Shown here one piece after another: positions 56,260 to 64,000 of a DNA stretch of 64,000 bases. The stretch lies in NCBI GenBank assembly GCA_965212525.1, contig CBDBVC010000026.1, forward strand, positions 1 to 64,000. Direction: 5' to 3'. The DNA comes from SZUA-38 sp965212525 (lineage in GTDB: Bacteria > Pseudomonadota > Gammaproteobacteria > Xanthomonadales > SZUA-38). The notes under the pieces were generated by a model, which saw only the letters and a program-made list of their open reading frames with translations, made no database searches and was not told where the DNA came from. Both the position numbers and the translations under genes were made by a program. The stretch's first letter is position 1. Every line of letters begins with the position of its first letter.

Positions 56260-56739
56260 ATGAATCGTAACACTACATTGGTGATGTCGAGGCAGTCCGG
56301 AATCGGGCTGATCGAGGTGCTGGTGGCCGTGGCCGTTCTCTCGATTGGACTGCTTGGCATCGGTGCGCTTCAGGGCGTGTCACTGAGAAACAACAACAAT
56401 TCATACTTTCGTACGCAGGCCACCATGGCTGCGAACCAGATTCTTGATGAAGTTCGTGCCAACCGAAGGGAAATCCTATTTCGCGGCAGCTGGCGTCCCG
56501 ATCAGGAAGCAGCCTGGGAGACGATGATCGAGGAAATGTTCCCCAACGGTGAACTGGAACTGACCGATACCGGCGATGGCGGCTGGTCATGTGTTCCGGC
56601 CAACTGTGAGATTCTGAAGATCCGCATCCGATGGTCGGATGAGGTGCAGTCAGGAAACAGCAGCAGTCAGTCTGCTGCCCAGGGTTATGACACGGCAGAC
56701 AGTGATCTGCAGTGGTTTGAGCTGGAGAGCAGAATATGA
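56260..56739 (+). CDS. pilV: Type IV pilus modification protein PilV
   Basis: 159-aa minor pilin. The prepilin motif is GIGLIEVLVAVAVLSIGLLG, with the PilV-typical GLIEV and GIGALQGVSLRNNNNSYFRTQA. Second in the operon; overlaps pilW by four bases. Confidence 0.9.
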   Translation: MNRNTTLVMSRQSGIGLIEVLVAVAVLSIGLLGIGALQGVSLRNNNNSYFRTQATMAANQILDEVRANRREILFRGSWRPDQEAAWETMIEEMFPNGELELTDTGDGGWSCVPANCEILKIRIRWSDEVQSGNSSSQSAAQGYDTADSDLQWFELESRI

Positions 56740-57923
56740 ACTCAACACGACTCAACAAACAGACGGGTTTCGGGCTACTGGAGCTGATGGTCGCTCTCGC
56801 GCTGGGTGTGCTGGTGATCGGCGGTGTGGTGCAGGTGTTCTATACCACACAGCAGACTTACATCATGCAGCAGGCCATGTCGCGTGTGCAGGAATCAGGT
56901 CGCTTTGCGATCGAACTGATTTCGCCCGAGCTCAGAAAATCGGCAAAACTGAATTTCTGCATTGCCGATCTGGATATTCAGAACATGCTGGATCCCACGG
57001 GACCAGGCTATGTGGATGAACTGTTTGATCCCTCCCAGGCCATTGTCGGCTGGAATTTCAACAACACCGATATTGGTGACACTTACAATCTGCCCAGCCC
57101 TCTGGTTGCCGGATCTGCCAATGGCAGTGACTGGACCAGTACCAACGGTCAGGATCTGCCCGATGTGCTCGCCAACCTGGCGGTACCGGGCACGGATGTC
57201 ATCCTGATCAAGTCGGCCGAGGCCGTCGAAGGCCTGACAGGCTGTGGTAACAATGTGCCTGGGTCATCCAGTGTGGTGGTCAATATCAACAACAATTCAG
57301 GCTGTGCACCCACCCCAGTCGCGCCGCAGACCGACGAAGAACTGGAACTGGCTGTGCCACAGGAGGGGATTGTACTCATTACCGATTGTTCCACCGGTGG
57401 TGATCTGTTTCAGCGTGCGAATCAGGCGACTGCCAACTCCTTCAGTAACGGGGTTGGCGCAGCGGGCGGTGATCCGGGCAACGAGAACGGGCTGGACTGG
57501 TCGGCCTCCTATGATGACTCGGCACAGGTGTACACCGTCAGAATCGCCGGTTTCTTCATCGGCACCAATGACAGTGGTGGCAATTCCCTGTATCGAATCA
57601 ACCTGGGGCGTGGCGGCAGCAATGCCATCGCCGAGGAGCTGGTCGAGGGCGTGGAGAGCTTTCAGGTCCTGTTTGGCGTGATGCTGGACAATTCCGGTCG
57701 TCTGCAATACGTCGAACCCGATCAGGTCAATGCTGTGGGCAGTGCGATCAATATCGTATCGATCCAGGTGTCGTTCCTGATCCGGTCAGAAAACAACGCC
57801 GATCTGGAAACCGACGACCAGACCTATGATCTGGTCAGTACCACCATCGATCCGGTGGACGACAATCGCCTGCGCCGTGTGTTCACGACCACGGTCGGTA
57901 TCCGAAACAGGATAGGAAGCTGA
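56736..57923 (+). CDS. pilW: Type IV pilus minor pilin PilW
   Basis: 395 aa. The N-terminal prepilin helix GFGLLELMVALALGVLVIGG is followed by the PilW signature VFYTTQQTYIMQQAMSRVQE and the pattern SGRFAIELISPELR. The large beta-rich C-terminal domain ends FTTTVGIRNRIGS, typical of PilW. pilX begins two bases after its stop. Confidence 0.9.
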   Translation: MNSTRLNKQTGFGLLELMVALALGVLVIGGVVQVFYTTQQTYIMQQAMSRVQESGRFAIELISPELRKSAKLNFCIADLDIQNMLDPTGPGYVDELFDPSQAIVGWNFNNTDIGDTYNLPSPLVAGSANGSDWTSTNGQDLPDVLANLAVPGTDVILIKSAEAVEGLTGCGNNVPGSSSVVVNINNNSGCAPTPVAPQTDEELELAVPQEGIVLITDCSTGGDLFQRANQATANSFSNGVGAAGGDPGNENGLDWSASYDDSAQVYTVRIAGFFIGTNDSGGNSLYRINLGRGGSNAIAEELVEGVESFQVLFGVMLDNSGRLQYVEPDQVNAVGSAINIVSIQVSFLIRSENNADLETDDQTYDLVSTTIDPVDDNRLRRVFTTTVGIRNRIGS

Positions 57924-57925
57924 GT

Positions 57926-58468
57926 ATGAATTCAATCAACAGACAACACGGTGCGGCGCTGTTCACAGGCCTGATGATGCTGCTGGTGCTGACCCTGATC
58001 GGCATCTCGGCCATGCGCGGCACCACGCTGCAGGAGAAGATGGCCGGTAACCTGCGAGAGAGTGCCATCGCCTTTCAGCGTGCCGAAAACGTGGTCAAGC
58101 AGATCGAGCAGGCGGTACAGGTTCGTGCAGAGCTCGGCCTGTCCGGTGGTATCACGATCGAAACCTGGGCCGATGAGGGCTTCGAGATCTTCGACTGTGC
58201 CGGCAAGAAGATTCTTGATCACCCGGTTGACGTGAACAGTGGCAACTGGCTCGATGCACCGGACGGTGTCACCGAGGGCGTCTATCGCGTGTTCGAAATG
58301 AGCAGTGTCGGTGGTCGCTCGGTGGCCTGTCGTCCGCTGGAAGAAGAGGGCGCCCAGGGTGTGGGTAATGCTTCCTCCTATTATCTGATTTACGGCTATG
58401 CAGAAGGGCCCGCTGAGCGCGGCGATGCACTGGTCGTCAGTTCCTATTACTACCCGGGCAATGAATGA
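57926..58468 (+). CDS. pilX: Type IV pilus assembly protein PilX
   Basis: 180 aa. The PilX-type N-terminus is QHGAALFTGLMMLLVLTLIG followed by ISAMRGTTLQEKMAGNLRE, in which the prepilin Glu5 is not obvious, as in many PilX proteins. The stop is 34 bases before the pilY1 ATG. Confidence 0.88.
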   Translation: MNSINRQHGAALFTGLMMLLVLTLIGISAMRGTTLQEKMAGNLRESAIAFQRAENVVKQIEQAVQVRAELGLSGGITIETWADEGFEIFDCAGKKILDHPVDVNSGNWLDAPDGVTEGVYRVFEMSSVGGRSVACRPLEEEGAQGVGNASSYYLIYGYAEGPAERGDALVVSSYYYPGNE

Positions 58469-58502
58469 TCCCGAGAACAGACCTGATCTGAAGGTGACTC
58501 CT

Positions 58503-61500
58503 ATGAAAACCAATATCACGCAATCAATGATGAAACGGAAACTGGCGCGAAGCCTGTTCATCGCTGCGGCCGTTCTGGCATCAGGCTCCGGACAGGCACA
58601 GGTGAACATCGCTCAGACACCACTGGCCACGACGGCCAATGTCGAGCCCAACGTCATGTTCCTGTTCGACGATTCGGGTTCCATGTACTGGGAAACCATG
58701 CCCGATGATTTCCTGTTTACACCAGGCGGTGGTCTTACCGTGTTTTCCTATCCCCATGTGGACCTGGACAACACCCTGTACGGTAATGGCAACAATGCTG
58801 CACTGATCAACTGTAACGGCGATGTCTACCGCAACTGGGTTCCGAAATTCGACACCAACAACAGTGACGCAGCCTTTCATCGCTCATCGGTGAACAACGG
58901 TGTTTATTACAACCCGTCGATCACCTACCCGGCGTGGCGAAATTCGGATGGAACATCCATGCCTGATGCCGTCCCGACGGCAGCATTTCACAACCCGGTC
59001 AATACCGCGGCCGGCACGAGAAATCTCACCGTCGATCTGACGGAACAGGCCGAATGGGTCGATGCCGACGGTCGCAACCGCTGTCAGAATCACACCTATT
59101 ACCCGGCAACCTATTTCCGTTACGATAGCGCGGATTTCACGATGGCCTCGCGTCGCAATGCGGGCAATTACACGCGTATCGAGATTCGTGCCGGCAATGC
59201 ACCATTTACCGGTGAAGGCAGGGACCAGCGTAACGACTGCGCCACGGCAAATTCCTGTTCCTATGCCGAGGAAATGCAGAATTTTGCCAACTGGTACAGC
59301 TTCTACCGTTCACGACTGCTGTCCGCTCGTGGTGGCCTGGGAATTGCGCTGGCCGACCAGCCGGACACCCTGAGGGTGGGTTTCGGTACCATCAACAAGG
59401 GCAACAGTACCGTCGATGGCGTCAACCATGACTCCATCATTCTGGGTGTGCGTAAATTCAACGGCACCGACAAGCAGGATTTCTATGATCAGCTCTATCG
59501 CCGTTCATCACCCCCGTTTGGTACGCCTCTGCGTACGGCGCTGAACGATGTCGGTGACTACTTCGAACGGGCAGACAACGCGGGTCCCTGGGGCCGCACA
59601 CCCGGCACCAACGACACCACACCGCAGCTGGAATGCCGCAAGAACTTTGGCATCATCATGACCGACGGTTTCTGGAATGGTGCAAACCCCGGTTTCAACA
59701 ACGAGGATGGCACGGCAGGGCCCACCTACACCGATCCCGATGGCATGACCGGCGGTTATGTCGCCTCTGATCCATTCCGTGATGGCCGTAATGACACCCT
59801 GGCCGATACCGCCATGGCCTACTGGAAGAACGACCTGCGAACCGACATGGACAACCGCGTCGGTGCCACACCACGTAACCCGGCGTTCTGGCAGCATATG
59901 GTGACCTATGGTGTGGGCTTTGGTGTGTTCGGCAACATCAACCCCGACGATGCCTTTGCCGCGATCGAGAGCGGAACGGCCATCGCCTGGGGCGACCCGT
60001 TTGCCAACAATCCATCCAAGATCGACGATCTGCTGCATGCTGCAGTCAATGGCCGGGGTGGCTTCTTCAGTGCACGCGATCCGGCATCGTTCTCAAGAGA
60101 ATTCGATGAGATCCTGCAGGACATCATTGCACGAACCCGTTCGACAACATCGCTTTCCACGGCATCGACACGTCTGACGACAGAGTCACTGATCTACGAG
60201 GGCAGTTTCGACTCGAATGACTGGTCGGGTGATCTTGTGGCGCGTGATCCTGATGGCGTGGTCCAGTGGCGTGCTTCAGAGGAAATTCCGGAAGGCAATG
60301 CGCGCAATATCTTCATTACCGATGATGGCGGTGATACCGGCACGGCGTTTACCGTCGGTGGCGTCAACGGTCTCAATACCGTTCGCTCGGAACTGGATGA
60401 TGCCCTGGAAGACCTCTATGCCAGTCAATTGACCAACAATGGCGGCACATTGAGCCGGGCCCAGTTGCGTGCCCTGTTCACGCGCTATATTCGTGGTTTC
60501 GACGAAAATGAAACGGCCAATGGCGGCTTCATGCGCACACGCCAGCAACTGCTGGGTGACATCGTCAACTCACAGCCCGAATTCTATGGCATACGCAATG
60601 AAGGCTGGCAGCGTCTGGACGACACCTACGATGACTTTGTCGACAACATCAAGGCAAGTCAGCCACGCATGGTCTACGTGGGAAGTAACAGCGGCATGCT
60701 GCATGCCTTCTACGCCGACCGTTCCGGCGGTGGATTTTCGGGTGGCCAGGAACTGTTTGCCTTCGTTCCCAAGAGCATACTGCCCGAGCTGCCTGAACTC
60801 ACCAGTGTCAATTACGGGCACCGATACTATGTCGATGCGACACCCAAGCTGGCTGATGCCAAGGGATCGGGTGGCTGGACAACGGTTCTGGTGGCTGGCA
60901 CCGGTGCAGGTGCACGCTCGGTCTATGCACTGGACGTCGGTGATCCGGACGGGTTCAACGCCAGCGATGTGCTGTGGGAGATTGACGAGCAGACCGATTC
61001 CGATCTGGGTCATGTGCTCAACCAGCCCGTTATAACCAGGATCAACGACGGCCGCTGGGTGGCCATCTTCGGCAATGGCTATAACAGTGCCAACCACGAT
61101 GGTGTCCTGTTTGTTGTCGATCTGTTCACCGGCAACATCATCAAGAAACTCGATACGGGAGTCGGTTCAGCCGCGTCACCAGCAGGTCTGGGTGCGCCGC
61201 GTGTGGAAATGGATCCTGATACCGGTCTGTTTGCATTCAACGTCTTTGTGGGTGATCTGCAGGGCAATATGTGGAAATTCGACATCTCCAGCAGCAACCC
61301 CAATCAGTGGGGTTCAGCCTATGGTTCCGGTAACAGTGCCAGACCATTATTCAAGGCAGTTGATCCGACCAACAAGGTTCAGCCGATCACAGCTGCACCC
61401 ACTATCGCACGAACACCAAGGGGCGGTGTGTTTGTCTACTTCGGCACCGGCCGGTTCTTCGCCGTGGGCGATAACCAGGTCAGCGCCAATGGCACGGCAG

Positions 61501-62150
61501 TCGAATCCTTCTACGTTGTATTCGATGATGGCAATGATGCCAATGGCAATGCGGCCAGCGTGGTCGAGCGTGGTGACCTGGTGGATGTGGACATCACCGG
61601 AGAGATGATGCTCGATGGCGAAACCGTTCGCACATTCGCAAACGAAGCGATTGATCTTGATGATGTGCGAGGCTTCCGTATCGATCTGGAAGTGGGCGGA
61701 CAGGTCACTGGTGAGAAAATCATCACAACACCGCGGGTCACTCTGGGTGTGCTGCTTTTCGCCTCGTTCGAACCGTCACAGGATGCCTGTCTGCCAGGTG
61801 GTACACCTCGCCTGTATGTACTCAGCGCTCAGGACGGTTCCGGCAATCTGAATCCATCCAGTAATTGTGATGACTGTGGCAGTATCGAGCTTGATCCGGG
61901 TGGACCTGTTGATCCGCCTATCGTGATCGATCAGCCGCCCGTGATTGATCCGGATGATCCATGTTTCGACAATCCGGGCGCTCCGGGTTGTGAAGACTTC
62001 GATCCGAATGCATCCGGCATCCCGGATGGTGAGGATATCCCCTTCGGTTCATCGCCCATCGTCTTTATCGACCCGATCACGGGTGAGCGAACCATTATCG
62101 GCTTCATTCGGGATGGCCGGGTTGCCTGGGGACAGAAACGCGAACTCTGA
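58503..62150 (+). CDS. pilY1: PilY1-type pilus tip adhesin
   Basis: 1215 aa. Signal peptide LARSLFIAAAVLASGSGQAQ. The N-terminal vWA-like part has a MIDAS-type motif, VMFLFDDSGSMYW; a middle region with FGIIMTDGFWNG follows, then a C-terminal beta-propeller (QPRMVYVGSNSGMLHAFYAD, ELFAFVPKSILPEL, VYALDVGDPDGFN, WVAIFGNGYNS, FVGDLQGNMWKFDIS). A Pro/Asp-rich linker (DPGGPVDPPIVIDQPPVIDP) precedes the last 50 residues. PilY1 primes pilus assembly and acts in adhesion and surface sensing. Start ATG 58503; the open frame further upstream lies in pilX. Confidence 0.93.
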   Translation: MKTNITQSMMKRKLARSLFIAAAVLASGSGQAQVNIAQTPLATTANVEPNVMFLFDDSGSMYWETMPDDFLFTPGGGLTVFSYPHVDLDNTLYGNGNNAALINCNGDVYRNWVPKFDTNNSDAAFHRSSVNNGVYYNPSITYPAWRNSDGTSMPDAVPTAAFHNPVNTAAGTRNLTVDLTEQAEWVDADGRNRCQNHTYYPATYFRYDSADFTMASRRNAGNYTRIEIRAGNAPFTGEGRDQRNDCATANSCSYAEEMQNFANWYSFYRSRLLSARGGLGIALADQPDTLRVGFGTINKGNSTVDGVNHDSIILGVRKFNGTDKQDFYDQLYRRSSPPFGTPLRTALNDVGDYFERADNAGPWGRTPGTNDTTPQLECRKNFGIIMTDGFWNGANPGFNNEDGTAGPTYTDPDGMTGGYVASDPFRDGRNDTLADTAMAYWKNDLRTDMDNRVGATPRNPAFWQHMVTYGVGFGVFGNINPDDAFAAIESGTAIAWGDPFANNPSKIDDLLHAAVNGRGGFFSARDPASFSREFDEILQDIIARTRSTTSLSTASTRLTTESLIYEGSFDSNDWSGDLVARDPDGVVQWRASEEIPEGNARNIFITDDGGDTGTAFTVGGVNGLNTVRSELDDALEDLYASQLTNNGGTLSRAQLRALFTRYIRGFDENETANGGFMRTRQQLLGDIVNSQPEFYGIRNEGWQRLDDTYDDFVDNIKASQPRMVYVGSNSGMLHAFYADRSGGGFSGGQELFAFVPKSILPELPELTSVNYGHRYYVDATPKLADAKGSGGWTTVLVAGTGAGARSVYALDVGDPDGFNASDVLWEIDEQTDSDLGHVLNQPVITRINDGRWVAIFGNGYNSANHDGVLFVVDLFTGNIIKKLDTGVGSAASPAGLGAPRVEMDPDTGLFAFNVFVGDLQGNMWKFDISSSNPNQWGSAYGSGNSARPLFKAVDPTNKVQPITAAPTIARTPRGGVFVYFGTGRFFAVGDNQVSANGTAVESFYVVFDDGNDANGNAASVVERGDLVDVDITGEMMLDGETVRTFANEAIDLDDVRGFRIDLEVGGQVTGEKIITTPRVTLGVLLFASFEPSQDACLPGGTPRLYVLSAQDGSGNLNPSSNCDDCGSIELDPGGPVDPPIVIDQPPVIDPDDPCFDNPGAPGCEDFDPNASGIPDGEDIPFGSSPIVFIDPITGERTIIGFIRDGRVAWGQKREL

Positions 62151-62195
62151 TGAGCTACAATGAAATTGAGTTCAAGACAAGTACAGGACAATGAC

Positions 62196-62606
62196 ATGAG
62201 ACAGTCCGGATTTACACTGGTAGAAATGCTGACGGTAATCGTGATTGTGGGTATTCTCGCCACCATCGCCATTCCCGCCTACGATGACTACTACATCCGC
62301 ACACAGCGGACAGAAGGACGCACCATGCTGCTACAGGCCCAGCAGGGCCTGGAGCGCTGCATGACGCGATTTGGCACTTACGACAATGTCAGCTGCGATA
62401 TTTTCAATGCTCTGGATGGCGCAGGTGTGACATCGGAAAATGGCAATTATATTGTCACTGGAGCGGTCAACGTCGCCGATTTTGCCCTGACGGCAACGCC
62501 CCAGGGCAGACAGGCAACCAAGGATACCAAGTGTGCCAATTTCACGCTTGATAGCGCTGGCGTGAAGGGTATCAGTGGCACATCGGACGTCGAAGAATGC
62601 TGGTAA
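62196..62606 (+). CDS. pilE: Type IV minor pilin PilE
   Basis: 136 aa. The prepilin site and helix are SGFTLVEMLTVIVIVGILAT, then IAIPAYDDYYIRTQRTEGRT, the PilE form. Four Cys (RCMTRF, VSCDIF, KCANF, EECW) can make the usual D-region disulfides. ATG 62196 follows agga; ATG 62160 is an alternative. Last pilin of the operon. Confidence 0.9.
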   Translation: MRQSGFTLVEMLTVIVIVGILATIAIPAYDDYYIRTQRTEGRTMLLQAQQGLERCMTRFGTYDNVSCDIFNALDGAGVTSENGNYIVTGAVNVADFALTATPQGRQATKDTKCANFTLDSAGVKGISGTSDVEECW

Positions 62607-62619
62607 TGAGGAATTGAGT

Positions 62620-62952
62620 ATGAAAACACTGATTAAAACACTGATTGTCGGGCTGTTGCTGACGTCTGTCGCTCATGCACAAGGCAACCCGGCCGGCGTC
62701 ACCAGAACCACTGGAACGGTGAACGCATTGCACTTCGAAAACCAGACCGTCACCATCGATGGCATCACATTCAATGTCGGTGGGTCTGATTTCAAGGTGG
62801 CACTGAACGACAGCAAACAGCGAAACCGTGTCAACCGAAGTGGTGTTTCAGGCCCCTGGGGTCTGTATGTCGGCATGCAGGTAGAATACGACTACCTTCC
62901 CAATCCGCAGAACGAGAAATCCGGCACACTGGTTTCGGTGACAGAAATCTGA
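62620..62952 (+). CDS. Small exported protein, PilY2-like
   Basis: 110 aa with a signal peptide (MKTLIKTLIVGLLLTSVAHA). The mature part, VTRTTGTVNALHFENQTVTIDGITFNV...GLYVGMQVEYDYLPN, is a short beta-rich domain like those of PilY2-type proteins encoded in Pseudomonas pilin operons. It follows pilE with a 13-base gap on the same strand. The assignment rests on position, size and weak similarity. Confidence 0.55.
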   Translation: MKTLIKTLIVGLLLTSVAHAQGNPAGVTRTTGTVNALHFENQTVTIDGITFNVGGSDFKVALNDSKQRNRVNRSGVSGPWGLYVGMQVEYDYLPNPQNEKSGTLVSVTEI

Positions 62953-62976
62953 TCAGGAGCGGTCGGGGCAGGTCGC

Positions 62977-63567
62977 CTATAGCTTGAGGCGGTCGAACTC
63001 GATCAGGTTGTTGAGCAAGGACTGGATATTGTTTTCGATATCCGGTCTTTCTTTTGCCCTCGCGATACGGTTCAGGTCGTCGACAATGGCGATCCACCAG
63101 CGCATGTGAGAAGCGCTCATCTGAGCGGCAACCGGAATCAGGTCATGCCACAGTTCCATCGATGCGATGGCACTCTTTTTCATTGCCACCATGTGATCGA
63201 TGTTGATATCACGCTGGTCCAGCGATCTGAGCAACTGGTTGATCAGATCCTTGCTGGTCTCAAGTGCCGATGAACTGGCCGGCTCCTCGTTGTCACCCAG
63301 CAGACCAATGTCGAGTTTTGACAAGACGTCGCGCAGCGATCCATGCAGACTCAGCCACAGGTCGTACTTGTGCTGATACTCGCGTGAACGCTGAAAATAC
63401 GACAGGATGCCAACCAGGAAGAATCCTTCGACGCAGAAACCGATCAGTTCAGGCACCAGATTATCGTGGAAGGGTCCTGTAATTCCGGGCTGGATGAAAT
63501 AGAGGTACAGCGCGAAACCGCCAATGCCGAAGATTGCCATTGGCGCGATCAGGATATAGCGGTTCAT
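62977..63567 (-). CDS. Unknown inner-membrane protein, two membrane helices
   Basis: 196 aa, not recognised. Two N-terminal hydrophobic segments (LIAPMAIFGIGGFALYLYFI and LIGFCVEGFFLVGILSYF) are followed by about 130 helical, charged residues (SKDLINQLLRSLDQRDINIDHM, RWWIAIVDDLNRIARAKE) facing the cytoplasm. It overlaps the upstream unknown gene by four bases, so the two are coupled. It converges on the pilin operon. Confidence 0.7.
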   Translation of the reverse strand: MNRYILIAPMAIFGIGGFALYLYFIQPGITGPFHDNLVPELIGFCVEGFFLVGILSYFQRSREYQHKYDLWLSLHGSLRDVLSKLDIGLLGDNEEPASSSALETSKDLINQLLRSLDQRDINIDHMVAMKKSAIASMELWHDLIPVAAQMSASHMRWWIAIVDDLNRIARAKERPDIENNIQSLLNNLIEFDRLKL

Positions 63568-64000
63568 GAGTCGCCTTGTCCGTTGGCCATGGCTTCAATG
63601 ATACGTGCGATGCGTGTCGCTTCCTGTTCGGTCATGTCCTGGGGCAGGTTGGCAATGTGGACCTGGCAATCGGGCCGAATGGGTATCGACAACAGGTCTG
63701 ACTGGTAATCGGCAGTTTCAAGCTTGATACCTTCAAGTGCGATCTGCTCCTCGCTGCGTTCAGTGCTGGCACTGGAACGGTTCAGCTGGACTCGATTATC
63801 CTGTCCGTCAGAACCTGTGGCCGACTCGGTCGGGTTTTCCATCCAGGAGAAGAAATCCCCGAGGGCGGCTTTCAGCCGAGAACCATACAGCTCCAGCGCT
63901 TCCGGTCTGATGGTCGAACCTTCAAGCTTGTGCAGTTTAGCGCAAAGCTGATCGACATCGAGTGATCGCAAGTCTTCTGTCTGTGCTGTCGGCAGGTGAG
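63564..64000 (-). CDS. Unknown protein, 5' end probably outside the window
   Basis: The frame is open to the window edge; a TTG at 63971 would give 135 aa, but sequence before it (HLPTAQTEDL) continues in frame, so the start is probably further right. The visible part is hydrophilic: DQLCAKLHKLEGSTIRPEALELYGSRLKAALGDFFSWM, a Ser/Glu-rich linker, then an end containing LTEQEATRIARIIEAMANG-like helical sequence (read here as MTEQEATRIARIIEAMANG). No known domain is recognised. Confidence 0.55.
   Translation of the reverse strand, partial: HLPTAQTEDLRSLDVDQLCAKLHKLEGSTIRPEALELYGSRLKAALGDFFSWMENPTESATGSDGQDNRVQLNRSSASTERSEEQIALEGIKLETADYQSDLLSIPIRPDCQVHIANLPQDMTEQEATRIARIIEAMANGQGDS

Overview
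The window reads as a chromosomal segment of a gammaproteobacterium. The evidence is the order ftsH-folP-glmM...tpiA-secG-tRNA-Leu(GAG), a 14-gene nuoA-N operon with separate nuoC and nuoD, rnt next to a Grx4-type glutaredoxin, nth next to rsxE, and a fimT-pilVWXY1E minor-pilin cluster. No lineage marker such as rRNA is present, so I do not name a genus.

Layout. 0-7 kb: 3' end of ftsH, folP, glmM, a 2-oxoglutarate/Fe(II) oxygenase, a DUF2461 protein, a short-chain dehydrogenase (minus strand), tpiA, secG and tRNA-Leu. 7-21.5 kb: complete respiratory complex I operon. 21.6-24.1 kb: a TPR/CPBP membrane protease and a DUF4287/DUF5655 protein. 24.3-27.9 kb: an ECF-type sigma factor coupled to a large membrane pseudokinase/TPR protein, then four closely packed, partly degenerate tRNA genes on the minus strand. 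28-37.5 kb: an XRE regulator, a two-component system, an unknown small protein, an LbtU-like porin, a CopL-like Cys/His-rich protein and a CusBA metal efflux system. 37.5-48.6 kb: MarR regulator, M20 peptidase, nadC, DUF1631 protein, Trm112-like protein, purEK, sodB, an orphan hydantoinase-B subunit, a glutaredoxin homologue without its active-site Cys, and RNase T. 48.6-54 kb: a Ser/Thr kinase with a C-terminal formylglycine-enzyme-like domain, then an hvfC-hvfB-hvfA locus for a Cys-rich modified peptide of the HvfA/bufferin class. 54-64 kb: nth, rsxE, the type IV minor-pilin/PilY1 operon and two unknown genes at the right edge.

Data quality. About 20 apparent one-base insertions (plus one two-base insertion in ftsH), most of them lengthening a homopolymer, break genes between 0-6 kb and 25.8-40 kb. 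These include essential ones (ftsH, folP, glmM, tpiA). None is seen in the nuo region or after 40 kb. Removing the extra bases restores full-length proteins of family-typical size, so I treat them as sequencing or assembly errors and annotate the whole genes.

Most interesting parts: (1) a 15-bp perfect inverted repeat that joins the end of the copL-like gene to the cusB ribosome-binding site, which looks like a translation-coupled switch for metal efflux; (2) the ECF sigma factor / pseudokinase pair; (3) the compact array of odd tRNAs; (4) an HvfA-class precursor with 18 EGKCG motifs; (5) a Grx4 homologue with CGFS replaced by SPQS; (6) a kinase fused to an FGE-like domain.
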